Source: Kofleriaceae bacterium
Lineage (GTDB): Bacteria > Myxococcota_A > Polyangia > Haliangiales > Haliangiaceae
Direction of reading: 5' to 3'
NCBI GenBank assembly: GCA_025357755.1
Contig: JANXOP010000149.1
Coordinates: forward strand, 1-45,271
Length of the DNA: 45,271 bases
Shown: one piece after another, positions 1 to 8,996 of the stretch
How positions within the stretch are numbered: position 1 is the first letter of the stretch
Layout of the letters: each line of letters opens with the position of its first letter
Position numbers and translations under genes: made by a program
Notes under the pieces: generated by a model
Database searches by the model: none
What the model saw: the letters and a program-made list of their open reading frames with translations, nothing else
What the model was told of the DNA's origin: nothing

Positions 1-64
1 GTCACCGTCGATGGGCTCGAACCGCAGTGGTGTGGTTGGTCCAGCTGAGCCCATCGACGGTGAC
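1..64. repeat. Perfect 18-bp inverted repeat with 28-nt loop
   Basis: Bases 1-18 (GTCACCGTCGATGGGCTC) are the exact reverse complement of bases 47-64, with a 28-nt loop between. The stem would be very stable as RNA or as a DNA cruciform. It touches the window edge, so the element may continue leftward. No poly-T tract follows on either strand, so a classic terminator is not supported. Function unknown. Confidence 0.85.
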
Positions 65-198
65 CGCCTAGGGCTAGCAGACCAAGAACAGCCTACCTTG
101 TGGTGAATGGTTACTGGTTGTACCCGGACGGCGCGACGCCGCCCTTGTGCCGAAGCACAGGCTAACGAGACCAATCCCTCCTCCGAAACAACGGGCTC
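65..198. other. Non-coding hairpin-rich stretch
   Basis: I find no credible gene here. On the minus strand it can form a stem TGTGC-TTCG-GCACA (146-159, UUCG-type tetraloop) and, next to it, an 8-bp GC stem with a three-base loop (about 124-142). Two related segments, GGCTAGCAGACCAA (72-85) and GGCTAACGAGACCAA (160-174), form an imperfect direct repeat. Together with the flanking inverted repeat and the hairpin at 199-223 this could be a structured RNA. I cannot match it to tmRNA, RNase P, 6S or SRP RNA. Confidence 0.45.
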
Positions 199-223
199 AC
201 CCAGGAGCGTCTTACTCCTGGGT
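199..223 (-). terminator. Hairpin at end of SWIM/WGR-like gene
   Basis: Positions 199-207 (ACCCAGGAG) pair perfectly with 215-223, with a 7-nt loop that holds the TAA stop codon of the adjacent minus-strand gene. No U-run follows on the transcript, so this is a plausible but unproven terminator or 3'-end stabilising hairpin. Confidence 0.45.
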
Positions 224-2038
224 TGCATCGAGATATCCTTTCGTCGCGAGATCCTCGAGCCGCGCGAAATACGCGGCCCTTGCAGCATCGATCGTTGCGA
301 AGCGTAGCCGCTGCATGCGCGCTTTCGCATCTTCAGCAGTCCCCGGGCCGAACTTCGCGACGACATTGCGGCCGTCGAGCGAGAGCCGGTAGGTCTCCGC
401 GCCCGCCTTCGTGCGGCGCAACAACGTGCGCGTCTCGGCGGTGATCCGCGCACGACCTTCGGGCGTGAGGCGGTCGGCTTCGAGCCGCGCTTCTTCTCGC
501 GCCAGGAGTACGCGCAGCGCGACCATGTGCTCGCACGGACCTTCCTTGATCCCGGCGCGACGAAACGCCGAGCACGTGCAGCTCGCCGCGGAGGTCTTAC
601 CTTCGCGGTCGATCGTGAACGCCGGATAGAACGTGCGGTGCGCCTTGCTATCGACGACCTGGCCCTCGATCGCGCGACCTTCGGGGGTCTCGGCAACTTT
701 CGTCAGCGTCACCGCACTTGGCTCCTGCAGTAAGCGATGTGCCGCGGCTTCGCGTGCATCCCGGAACTTGAGGGCCGTGGGCGGCAGCGCCTGGGCGAGC
801 AGCGGCCGCGCGAACAGCTCGCCCGTCGCGAGATCGTGGCCGATGCGGAGCTGCGCGAGCGCGGCGAGCACCGTGCGACGAACAAGGCCGGGTGACCGGC
901 CGAGCTTCGTCGCCAGTGCATCGAGGGTGGCGGGTTGCGCGAGCGTGGTCACGACCGCGTCGACATTCTTCGCGTCGTCGTCGGCAGCGAGGAGATCGAA
1001 CGTCGAGATGCCGGCCCAGCCCGCATCGGTCCAACCCGAGAGCGCGAGCGAGAACGTCGCATCACCGAGGTCGACCGAGTACAGCGCCGGCAGGCCCTGC
1101 CCTGCGACCGAGACCGTCACCGACTTCGCGTGCGGCAACACGCGTGCGAGCACGTTCAAGCGATTGCGACCCCACGTGCGGATCACGCGCGGCGCGGCGC
1201 CGGTGTAGACGCCACCGTTACCGTGGACGACGAGATCCCACGGCTCGAGCACGAGACGCGGTCGCTCGCCCGGGACCAGCTCGTAACGCAGGCCGCGCGG
1301 TGGGGTCTTCGCCTTGCGCATGCGCAGCGCGAGCAACACGTTATAAAGATCGACGGGCGACAGCGTGAAGCGATCGGCGGCGAGCAGTGACGCTGCCTGC
1401 ATCTGACCGAACGCGCGCAGCCACTTCACGGGCACGGTCCGCTGCGCGGCGACCGGTGCCGCGGCGGGTGCGAGCTCCAACGTCGTCGCACGGTAGCTGC
1501 GAATCCGCGTGATCGCGGCAAAGGCCGCGGCATCGAGGTGGGCGAAGGTGGTGCCGTACGCGCGCCCCGTGTCACCCGCGTGGTCGGCGTCGACGAGTGC
1601 GCTCGGGCGCTTGAGCACGAGCTGCGCGTAGGTCGACTCGTCGCGCGACAGCACTTCGAAGCGCAACGCGTCCGCGCCGATGCTGAGCACCGGATCGAGT
1701 GGATCGTCTTGCTTCGCGGCGACGCTGTACTGGAGCGCGAGGTACTCCTTCTGCGCGTCCCACACCGCCTTCGAGACGCCCTTGCCGCGCGCGATCAGGT
1801 ACTGGAGATAGTCCGCGCGATCGTTGGCCTTGCGGCGGAGGTCGCTGCCGAGCACGTCGCCGACCGCGAGGAACGCATCGCGCGCGACCCCGGGGCGATG
1901 CAGCCGTGCGGCGAGCTGGGGCGTCGCGCGCTGACCGTCGGTGGCGATCGAGATCCGCATCGCGCCGTCGGCCGCGATCTTCACGGTCGGCTCGGCGAAC
2001 GCGACGGGAACCTCGAGCTTGTCGATCGCGGTGCTCAC
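212..2038 (-). CDS. SWIM zinc-finger protein with C-terminal WGR-like domain
   Basis: Protein of 608 aa. A SWIM zinc-finger motif CxCx(12)CxH is visible: C487, C489, C502, H504. SWIM domains are known to bind DNA or proteins. The last 70 residues (about 538-606) resemble a WGR domain, with a beta-rich start, a KFG in place of the WGR tripeptide, and a final KGYLDA. The first 480 residues are of unknown fold. I chose the GTG at 2038 because GAGG sits 7 nt upstream; a TTG at 2053 would add 5 residues. It is the last gene of a three-gene set, 39 nt after the giant HEAT gene. SWIM proteins such as E. coli YehQ lie near MoxR ATPase and vWA genes; none is seen here. Its job is unknown. Confidence 0.75.
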   Translation of the reverse strand: MSTAIDKLEVPVAFAEPTVKIAADGAMRISIATDGQRATPQLAARLHRPGVARDAFLAVGDVLGSDLRRKANDRADYLQYLIARGKGVSKAVWDAQKEYLALQYSVAAKQDDPLDPVLSIGADALRFEVLSRDESTYAQLVLKRPSALVDADHAGDTGRAYGTTFAHLDAAAFAAITRIRSYRATTLELAPAAAPVAAQRTVPVKWLRAFGQMQAASLLAADRFTLSPVDLYNVLLALRMRKAKTPPRGLRYELVPGERPRLVLEPWDLVVHGNGGVYTGAAPRVIRTWGRNRLNVLARVLPHAKSVTVSVAGQGLPALYSVDLGDATFSLALSGWTDAGWAGISTFDLLAADDDAKNVDAVVTTLAQPATLDALATKLGRSPGLVRRTVLAALAQLRIGHDLATGELFARPLLAQALPPTALKFRDAREAAAHRLLQEPSAVTLTKVAETPEGRAIEGQVVDSKAHRTFYPAFTIDREGKTSAASCTCSAFRRAGIKEGPCEHMVALRVLLAREEARLEADRLTPEGRARITAETRTLLRRTKAGAETYRLSLDGRNVVAKFGPGTAEDAKARMQRLRFATIDAARAAYFARLEDLATKGYLDATQE

Positions 2039-2077
2039 GAGCGTGCCTCGCAAATAGGCCGAGCGAGATCGATGCGG

Positions 2078-5000
2078 CTATTCATCGTCGTCCTCGTCCT
2101 CATCTTCGTCGTCGCCATCGTCTTCGTCTTCGTCTTCGTCTTCGTCATCGTCATCGTCATCGTCGCCGTCATCGCCGTCAGGCGACACGGCAGCACCCTC
2201 GCCGTCTTTGTCGTCGCCGTCTTTGTCGTCGCCGTCTTCGTCGCCGTCTTCGTCGCCGTCCTCACCGTCGTCATCACCGCTCGGTGACGAGCCGCCGCTG
2301 CCCGGGGCGCCCTTGTCTTCGTTCTCGCCGTACGTCTTCTTCGACTTCGCGCGGAGCAGGCGCTTGAGCGCCTTCCAGGCGGCGAGCCGGACCGGATCGG
2401 GCTGTGATTTATCGCCGTGGATCTTCTCGAGCGAGACCTCGGCCGCCGGTCCGCCGAGCCGGCCGAGCGCCGCGATCGCGACGAGGCGGCTCGGATCATC
2501 GCCCGGTGCTTCGGCGATCGCGATCAAGGGCGCGATCAAGGGCGCGATCCGATCGCGGCTCGTGATCGCGACCGCTGCAGCCCAGGCGCGCGTGTCGGGA
2601 TCGGTGAGGAGTGGCTTCGCGAGCTGCGGCCACGCGATCGCGGCGAGCGGCGCGATGGTCGTGGCATCGGCACGCGCGCCGAGCTGTTGCACGGCAGCGC
2701 CGGCCTGTTGCGGCGCGTGCACCGCGATCGCATTCGTCGCGACGGCGCGAACTTCGCGATCGCGATCGCCGATCGCCTTTTGCAGTGTCGCGAGCGCCGC
2801 GCTCGACGGGGTCTTCGCGAGGACGTTCACCGCCGCGCGACGGACCTCGCGTGGCACGCGGTCGCTCTCGGTCGCCGCGGTCGCGGGTGCTTCGACCGCG
2901 CGCTCGGCACCGAGCTGACCCGCCGCCCACAGCGCGGCGTGCCACGCATGGGTCTCGTTCGCGAGCGCCTCGGGATTCTTGCGTGCGGCAGGCTCGGCAA
3001 GACGCCAGCCCGCCTCGCCGCGCGTGGCCGCGGCGGCCACCGCATCGGCGAGCGGCTTCGCAGCTGCGCCGGCGTAGCCCGCGATCCAGGCGGCCTCCGC
3101 GCGAGGCCGCGGATCGGCGCCACGCAAGGCAGCTTCGAGCTCGGGCTGCGGAAACGCGGCGCGACGGATCAGGCCCTCGCGCAGCATCTGGCGGAGCTCG
3201 GCGCTCCTCACGCTACCGAGCCGGCCAACGAGCGTCGCGACATCACCCGCATTCGCGAGATAGCTCGCGGCTGGTGCGCTGACGTTATCGTGCGGCGAAC
3301 CGAGCGCGTAGAGGCTGACCCGCGTGCGATCGCCGTGGAGGACCTTCGTGAGCGCGGTGACCGCGGCCGCACGCACGCTCCAATCAGGATCGGCGAGCAG
3401 GTCCGCGAGCACGGTCTCGCTCGACGCCGCGGCCGCGAGCGCGAGCTGAGTGATCGCGTGGATCCGGATCTCGCTGCGCGCTTCGCGATCGCCCGCGACC
3501 GATTCGACGATACCGAGCTGACCGGCATAGCGCAGGCCCGTGAGGGCGCGTTGCCGCGCGGGCCCCGAGCCGGAGATCGCGAGCCGCTCGACCCGCGCAC
3601 GGACCTCGGTCGCCTCGTCGCCGGTGAGCCCCGGCAACAGCCGACCGAGTGCTTCGACCGCGACCGGAGCGAGCGCGCGCGTCGCGTCATCGGCTTCAGG
3701 CAACGGCTCGACGAGCGGATCGATCTCGGCGAGGGCCCGGCGATCTCCGAGGGCGCCGAGCGCGAGCAACGCGCGTTCGCGCTCCGCGGGTTCGCCGGCC
3801 TTGATCACGAGGAGCAGGGGCTGGAACGCCTCGGCGCGCTTCTTCGCGGCGAGGCCGAGGGCGGCGGGCAGCACCAACTCGCGACGGCCTCCGCGCAGCG
3901 CGGCCTCGAGCGCGGCGAGCGTGGCATCCGGGACGTACTCCGCGCGTAACGCGAGCGCCTCGGCCGCCGCGGTGCGGACCTCGGCATCGCGATCGCCGAG
4001 CAGCCGCTCGAGCACCCCTTCGGCGCCGCGGTCATCGACGTTGCCGAGCGCCTCGGCGGTGCGCTTGCGCACGAGCGCGTTCGTGCTGCGGGCGATCGCG
4101 GCGAGATGCGGTAGCGCGAGCGCTTCGATATATCGCGGGCGTTCTCGACCATCCGGCAGGACCTGTGACCGCTTCGTGCGATCGACGAGGATCGCGAGGA
4201 GGGCCGTGATCGCGGGATCCGCGAGCTGATCGACCTCGCCCTGCTTGCCCGGCCACACCGCGACAAGCACGCGGACGAGCGCCGGTGCCCCGATCGGATG
4301 GCGCAGCGTCGCGAGAGCGCTGATCAATGCGTACGGCGATAGCGTGGTCTCGGCGGTGCCGTCGACCTCGTCGAGCCGTGCGCCGATCACCTCGGCGGCA
4401 TTGCCCGCGCTGGTGGGATTGCTGGCGAGGGCGATCAACGCTGCGAGCGCTTCGGCGCCCTGCTCGTCCGAGCGCAGGAACGAGCCGAGGATATCGACGC
4501 CGAGCGGGTTATTCGCCTTCGCGAGCGCGACGGCCGCACGCAACCGCAGATCCGCGTGCTCGCTCCCGAGCGCCGCGACCAGTGCATCCGTGATCGCTTG
4601 CGTGGGCTGCGCGGCCGAGGCGAGCTGCGTGATCGCGGCGAGCCGCACATCGCCGTGCTTGCTGCGGGCCGCGATCAATTGCGGCTCGGCGCTGCCCGCC
4701 GGATACAACCGCGGCAGGCGCAGCGCGGCGTGCGCGCGGACCTCAGAGTTGTCCGCATCGATCGCGCCGCGTACGAGTGCCGCGGCGCGCTCGTCCCCCG
4801 CGATCGCGAGCGGTACGAGCTCGTCGATCGCGGCCTTGCCGAGATCGGCGGCAGCGGCGATTGCCATCGCGAGCGGCGCCAGTGCGCCGGTCGGATAGAG
4901 CGAGCGCAGCGCGGCCATCGCGGCCTGGCGCACGAGGTGATGCGGATCGCCGATGGCGTGATCGAGCACCGGCAGTACGGCTTCGGCGCCGACCGCCTCT

Positions 5001-8000
5001 TCGCGCGCGAGCTCGACGAGGCGAGCGACGGCATCGCGGCGCACGCGATGGGTCTCGTCGGTCTGCGCGCTCGTGCCCGCGAGAGGCGCCTGGCGAACGA
5101 GGCCGGCGTAGACGCCGAACACGAGGCGCTGCGCGGCCGCGAGCTCGGCGGGGGCGACGGCCGAGCCAGCACCGGCGCGCAGGAACATGCGCGCGAGCCG
5201 TTCGAGCTCCGAGGCTTCCGCTTCGCGCGGATCGCGACGCTCGGCGACGAGCCGGCGCAACCACCCCGTATTGCGCGTGGTACGGCCCTCATCCGACCAG
5301 TTCGTCCTCGGAGCACCCTTGGCGGGCCCGGCGAGCCGCGCGGCTTCGCGCCAGTACGTGAGTGGCTGCGTGCGCACCGCGAGCACCTGCGCCGCCGCGT
5401 AGCGCTGCAGTGGATCCGCACTCGCGATCGCGTCGGCGAGCACCGCCTGGATCGCGACACGACGAGCGGCCGCGGGCCACTCCTTCATGTCCTTCGCGTT
5501 GGCCGGCTTGCGCGGGCCCACGATCTCGGCGCTGATCTCACCCGAAATCGGTTCGCCCGCCGAGCGGCGCTCGAACAACCTCGCCGCGGCAAATCGGATC
5601 TCCGGGTTCGGGCTCGACATCGCATCGACGAGGAGATCCGGTGCGATGCCGGCCTCGGCGAGGGCGGCATCGCGGGCGACGATCACCGCGAACGCGAGAT
5701 CCTGGATTTCGCGATCCGCATCCTCGAGCCCCTGGCGAAGGCCGCGCACGCCATCGGGGCCGAGTGCGACGAAGCCCGCGATCGCGCCGATCCGCAGCGG
5801 GGGATGATCGTGGCGCTGCGTCCCTGCGAGCACCGGCAGCGCGCGCACGTCGCCGAGCTTCGCGAGGCCCTCGCCGGCCCACGAGCGAACCGAAAGATCG
5901 GCATGACCGAGCAGCGCCATCAACACCGGCTCGCTACCCGAACGTGCCGCGGTCGTGACGCCACGGGCACCCATCTCGCGCACGACCCCATCGTCATCGT
6001 CGGTGAGACCTTGCAGGAACGAGATCGCGGCGGGCTCGCCGACATCCGCGAGCGCACGTGCCGCACGCTGCCGGATGCCCTCGGGTGGCCGATTCACATC
6101 GGTCTTGGGGACCGACAGGATGCGCTCCATCGGCGCGACCGCGCGCGTGTCACGCCGCTGCCCGCACAGCTCGCCGGCGCGGACTTGCAGGTTCCAGAAC
6201 ACCGAGGCAAACGCGAGTGCAAAGCCCTCGGCATCGTTCGGCGCGACGACATCGAGCGCTTCGATCGCCGCGATGTGAACCTCGGGACGATCGTCTTTGA
6301 CGAGCTCGACGAGCCGCGCGCGAACGGCACCAGCGGGCGACTTCTTCGCACCGGTCGCGCCGGCCGCGCGGACTGCGATCACGGGGGAGGACATCGCCGT
6401 GAGATAGACCTGCGGATCGATCGGCGTCTCGTCGCCGTCGGCCCGCTGCGTGAGTGCCGCGTACGCGGCGAGCCCGACGCTCGCGACCGAGTCCTTGACG
6501 AGTGCGAGGAGCTGACGATCGAGCTCGGCGCTCGATTGCTTCGCCTGGCGACGGCGCGCGATCTCGCTGACGACCTGGCCGCGAAGATCCGCGTGCCGGC
6601 TCGCCGCACCGCGCGCGATCGGGGTCTGCGGATCGGCGGCGTGCCACGCCCACAGTGTACGGAACGCTTCACTGCGCACCTTCGCCGCTTCGTCGTCGAG
6701 CGCGTCGCCGAGTAAGCGGTCAGCTCGGTCGTGGAGCACCGACACGGGCGCGCCTGGCGCGCCAACGCGCACGAGGATCTGGAGCGCGCGCGCGCGCAGA
6801 TCTTCCTGGCTACAGCGCAGCGCGATCTCGGCGAGATCGAGCTCGACCTCGGGACCGCGTGCGGCGGCGGCCCTCGCGAGCGCATCGAACGCGAACGCGC
6901 GAACTTCGGCATCGCTGTCGTCGAGCAGCCACGTGAGCCGCGCACTCAACCGGTCGTCGTCGGGCCACGTCGCGATCGCGAGCACGAGGTACGAGGTCGC
7001 GCCTCGGCGCAACGCGGGATCCGCCTCGCGTGTGAGCTGGAGCACCGCACCGACCGCGCGCGGATCGCCGAGCGCGAGCAGCGCACCCGCACCGCGAATC
7101 GCAGCATCGGCCGAGCGACACGCGAGCGAGGCGAACAAGGGCTCGAGCTCGGAATCCCCGAGCTCCGTTGCCGCGACCGCCGGGCCGAGCGCGAGCGGAC
7201 TCTCGAGCTGCTGGGCGACCTGATCGAAGCTCTGCTTCAGGCTCGGGACTGCGGCGTACACCACGGGCGCGAGGCGCGGTTGTTGGATCACCGCGGTCAA
7301 GAACGCGGCGGTGCGCACGCCAGCATCGGCGTCGTCGAGCGCACCGAGCGCGAGTGCGCGCGCAGGTGGATCGATCGCGCCGAGGGCGAAGCCCAGGACG
7401 AGTAACGCTTCGGCGCGAACATCGGGCGTCCCGCGCGTCAGGGCCGTCCGCACCGCCTCGAGCGGTGGCTGGATCTGACGAAGCGCGTGGAACGCGGCGC
7501 GACGTACGTTGATCGAACCGTCGCGCATCGCATCGGCGACCATGCCGGTCGCGATCACCGAGGCCTTCGCGAGTGGCACGAGCGCACCGACCGCACGGAT
7601 CCGGACATCTTCCGCGCTCGCGCTGAGCCCGGCGCGGATCGCAGTCAGCGGTTGATCGCGCTCGAGCTCGAGCAGCGCACCGAACGCCGCGGTCCGGACG
7701 AGCGGCACGGCCGCGGCGAGCGCCGCACGTAGCGCCGGTCGGCTCGCGCGCCGACGCGATCGCGAGATCGCCTGGATCGCGGCGAGCTGGACCTCGGTCG
7801 CACCATCGCGCGCTGCGAGATCCAGGAGCACGCGCGCTTCATCTTCGTCGAGGAGCGCGGCTGCCTCGACCGCCGCGACCTTGACCTTCGCGGCAGCGCG
7901 ACCATCGCGCAGGACTTCTTCGAGGCGATCGAGCTCGGAGCCGAGCTTGATCGGGTCGCCCGGCTCGGTCTCGGCCGACAACACGATCGCGCCGACATCG

Positions 8001-8974
8001 CGCTCGCTCGAAGCGAACCACAGCCGGCCGACACCCGGCTTGGCCGACGAATCGGTCGCTCGAATCGCACCGGGCGCGAATGCGAGTGCGGTCAAGGGAC
8101 CGAGCTTGGGCTCGAGCGTGCGCGGCCGCTGCCGGCCATCGAGCAGCCACGACTTGATCGTGCCGTCTTCGCCCGCGCTGAACATCCGGCGAGGCAGCTC
8201 GCGCCCTTTGTCGTCGATGACGAGCGGACCGAGTACCAGGCCGCGCAAGGCGCCTTCATGGCCATGATCGCCCGAGCGATCTGTCGCCTCGACGTCACCG
8301 ACGATGAAGCACGTGCGCAGCGAGCCATCGCCACAACCCACGGCGGCGCGGCCATCGCCGATCGCGATGATCGCGCGAATGCCGCCATCGCCACCCGGGG
8401 TCACCGCACGCGCGTGCGCCGCAGGATCATTCGCAGCGACGATCCACAGCTGGCCTTCGGCCGCCCCTGCGAGCACGAGGCCTGCAGGATCGAAGCACAC
8501 GGACGCGACCGCACCCTCACCGAGCTTGCGGCCGACCGGTGCCCCGAACTGCGGCGCACCCTGCGCGAGCTGGAACGGCAGCACGTGGAGCATGCCGTCG
8601 GCGGTGCCGACCGCGATCATGCCGGGAAGTGCCTTGGCGACGTTCGCATCGACCGCGAGCGCACGCACCGGTACCGGGAACTTCAGGCCACCGAGGTTCT
8701 TCTGGCCGGTGACATCCCACGCATTCAACCGGCCATCGTCGCCGCCTGAGAGCAGCAGCTCGTCGCCGATGAACGCGAGCGCGCGGACCGCCGCGCCGGC
8801 ATCGAACGACCAACCCGTTCCCTTGCCCTCGAGCAGGGACGTCGGGAGGATGTGGACCCGCGACGCAGTTCCGGCTACCGCACCCGCGACATCGCGAAAT
8901 CCGGCCGCCGCGACGACGTTCTGCGAGACCGCGATCGCTTCGAGGCGCTCGATCCATGGACCGAAGAGCGTCAT
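2078..8974 (-). CDS. Giant WD40-like/HEAT-repeat protein with acidic tail
   Basis: Protein of 2298 aa, the largest in the window. Residues about 20-360 show beta-propeller (WD40-like) blades with repeated SGGDDG, VGTADG and SAGEDG turns. Residues about 370-2220 are dozens of HEAT/PBS-lyase-type helical repeats of the form DAxVRxAAxxAL. The last 66 residues are nearly all Asp, Glu, Gly and Lys. No catalytic motif, signal peptide or membrane segment is seen, so it is probably a cytoplasmic scaffold. The ATG at 8974 is chosen because the propeller begins right after it, while sequence upstream in frame is Arg-rich and overlaps the preceding gene; the gap to that gene is 22 nt. A role with its two neighbours is inferred from the tight operon only. 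Confidence 0.85.
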   Translation of the reverse strand: MTLFGPWIERLEAIAVSQNVVAAAGFRDVAGAVAGTASRVHILPTSLLEGKGTGWSFDAGAAVRALAFIGDELLLSGGDDGRLNAWDVTGQKNLGGLKFPVPVRALAVDANVAKALPGMIAVGTADGMLHVLPFQLAQGAPQFGAPVGRKLGEGAVASVCFDPAGLVLAGAAEGQLWIVAANDPAAHARAVTPGGDGGIRAIIAIGDGRAAVGCGDGSLRTCFIVGDVEATDRSGDHGHEGALRGLVLGPLVIDDKGRELPRRMFSAGEDGTIKSWLLDGRQRPRTLEPKLGPLTALAFAPGAIRATDSSAKPGVGRLWFASSERDVGAIVLSAETEPGDPIKLGSELDRLEEVLRDGRAAAKVKVAAVEAAALLDEDEARVLLDLAARDGATEVQLAAIQAISRSRRRASRPALRAALAAAVPLVRTAAFGALLELERDQPLTAIRAGLSASAEDVRIRAVGALVPLAKASVIATGMVADAMRDGSINVRRAAFHALRQIQPPLEAVRTALTRGTPDVRAEALLVLGFALGAIDPPARALALGALDDADAGVRTAAFLTAVIQQPRLAPVVYAAVPSLKQSFDQVAQQLESPLALGPAVAATELGDSELEPLFASLACRSADAAIRGAGALLALGDPRAVGAVLQLTREADPALRRGATSYLVLAIATWPDDDRLSARLTWLLDDSDAEVRAFAFDALARAAAARGPEVELDLAEIALRCSQEDLRARALQILVRVGAPGAPVSVLHDRADRLLGDALDDEAAKVRSEAFRTLWAWHAADPQTPIARGAASRHADLRGQVVSEIARRRQAKQSSAELDRQLLALVKDSVASVGLAAYAALTQRADGDETPIDPQVYLTAMSSPVIAVRAAGATGAKKSPAGAVRARLVELVKDDRPEVHIAAIEALDVVAPNDAEGFALAFASVFWNLQVRAGELCGQRRDTRAVAPMERILSVPKTDVNRPPEGIRQRAARALADVGEPAAISFLQGLTDDDDGVVREMGARGVTTAARSGSEPVLMALLGHADLSVRSWAGEGLAKLGDVRALPVLAGTQRHDHPPLRIGAIAGFVALGPDGVRGLRQGLEDADREIQDLAFAVIVARDAALAEAGIAPDLLVDAMSSPNPEIRFAAARLFERRSAGEPISGEISAEIVGPRKPANAKDMKEWPAAARRVAIQAVLADAIASADPLQRYAAAQVLAVRTQPLTYWREAARLAGPAKGAPRTNWSDEGRTTRNTGWLRRLVAERRDPREAEASELERLARMFLRAGAGSAVAPAELAAAQRLVFGVYAGLVRQAPLAGTSAQTDETHRVRRDAVARLVELAREEAVGAEAVLPVLDHAIGDPHHLVRQAAMAALRSLYPTGALAPLAMAIAAAADLGKAAIDELVPLAIAGDERAAALVRGAIDADNSEVRAHAALRLPRLYPAGSAEPQLIAARSKHGDVRLAAITQLASAAQPTQAITDALVAALGSEHADLRLRAAVALAKANNPLGVDILGSFLRSDEQGAEALAALIALASNPTSAGNAAEVIGARLDEVDGTAETTLSPYALISALATLRHPIGAPALVRVLVAVWPGKQGEVDQLADPAITALLAILVDRTKRSQVLPDGRERPRYIEALALPHLAAIARSTNALVRKRTAEALGNVDDRGAEGVLERLLGDRDAEVRTAAAEALALRAEYVPDATLAALEAALRGGRRELVLPAALGLAAKKRAEAFQPLLLVIKAGEPAERERALLALGALGDRRALAEIDPLVEPLPEADDATRALAPVAVEALGRLLPGLTGDEATEVRARVERLAISGSGPARQRALTGLRYAGQLGIVESVAGDREARSEIRIHAITQLALAAAASSETVLADLLADPDWSVRAAAVTALTKVLHGDRTRVSLYALGSPHDNVSAPAASYLANAGDVATLVGRLGSVRSAELRQMLREGLIRRAAFPQPELEAALRGADPRPRAEAAWIAGYAGAAAKPLADAVAAAATRGEAGWRLAEPAARKNPEALANETHAWHAALWAAGQLGAERAVEAPATAATESDRVPREVRRAAVNVLAKTPSSAALATLQKAIGDRDREVRAVATNAIAVHAPQQAGAAVQQLGARADATTIAPLAAIAWPQLAKPLLTDPDTRAWAAAVAITSRDRIAPLIAPLIAIAEAPGDDPSRLVAIAALGRLGGPAAEVSLEKIHGDKSQPDPVRLAAWKALKRLLRAKSKKTYGENEDKGAPGSGGSSPSGDDDGEDGDEDGDEDGDDKDGDDKDGEGAAVSPDGDDGDDDDDDDEDEDEDEDDGDDEDEDEDDDE
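2081..2278 (-). repeat. Low-complexity GAC/GAT/GAG codon tract
   Basis: The 3' end of the giant gene consists of near-tandem triplets and hexamers (CGTCTT, CATCGT and GTCGCC on the plus strand) that encode a 66-residue acidic tail. The 3-base period keeps frame under slippage, so tail length may vary between strains. Acidic tails can bind basic proteins or mimic DNA; that role is inference. Confidence 0.85.
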
Positions 8975-8996
8975 GAGATTTCCGCGTTTCTCGCGC

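Noticed and set aside
1..64. tRNA or tmRNA 3' part, suggested by GGTTCGAG on the minus strand
   Set aside because: The bases flanking this T-loop-like string do not form a 5-bp T stem and there is no acceptor stem or CCA; the segment is instead part of an 18-bp hairpin.
2417..6715. Long plus-strand open frames (510 and 719 codons) opposite the giant HEAT gene
   Set aside because: Same cause: mirror frames of a repeat-rich GC gene, with no start context or known motif.
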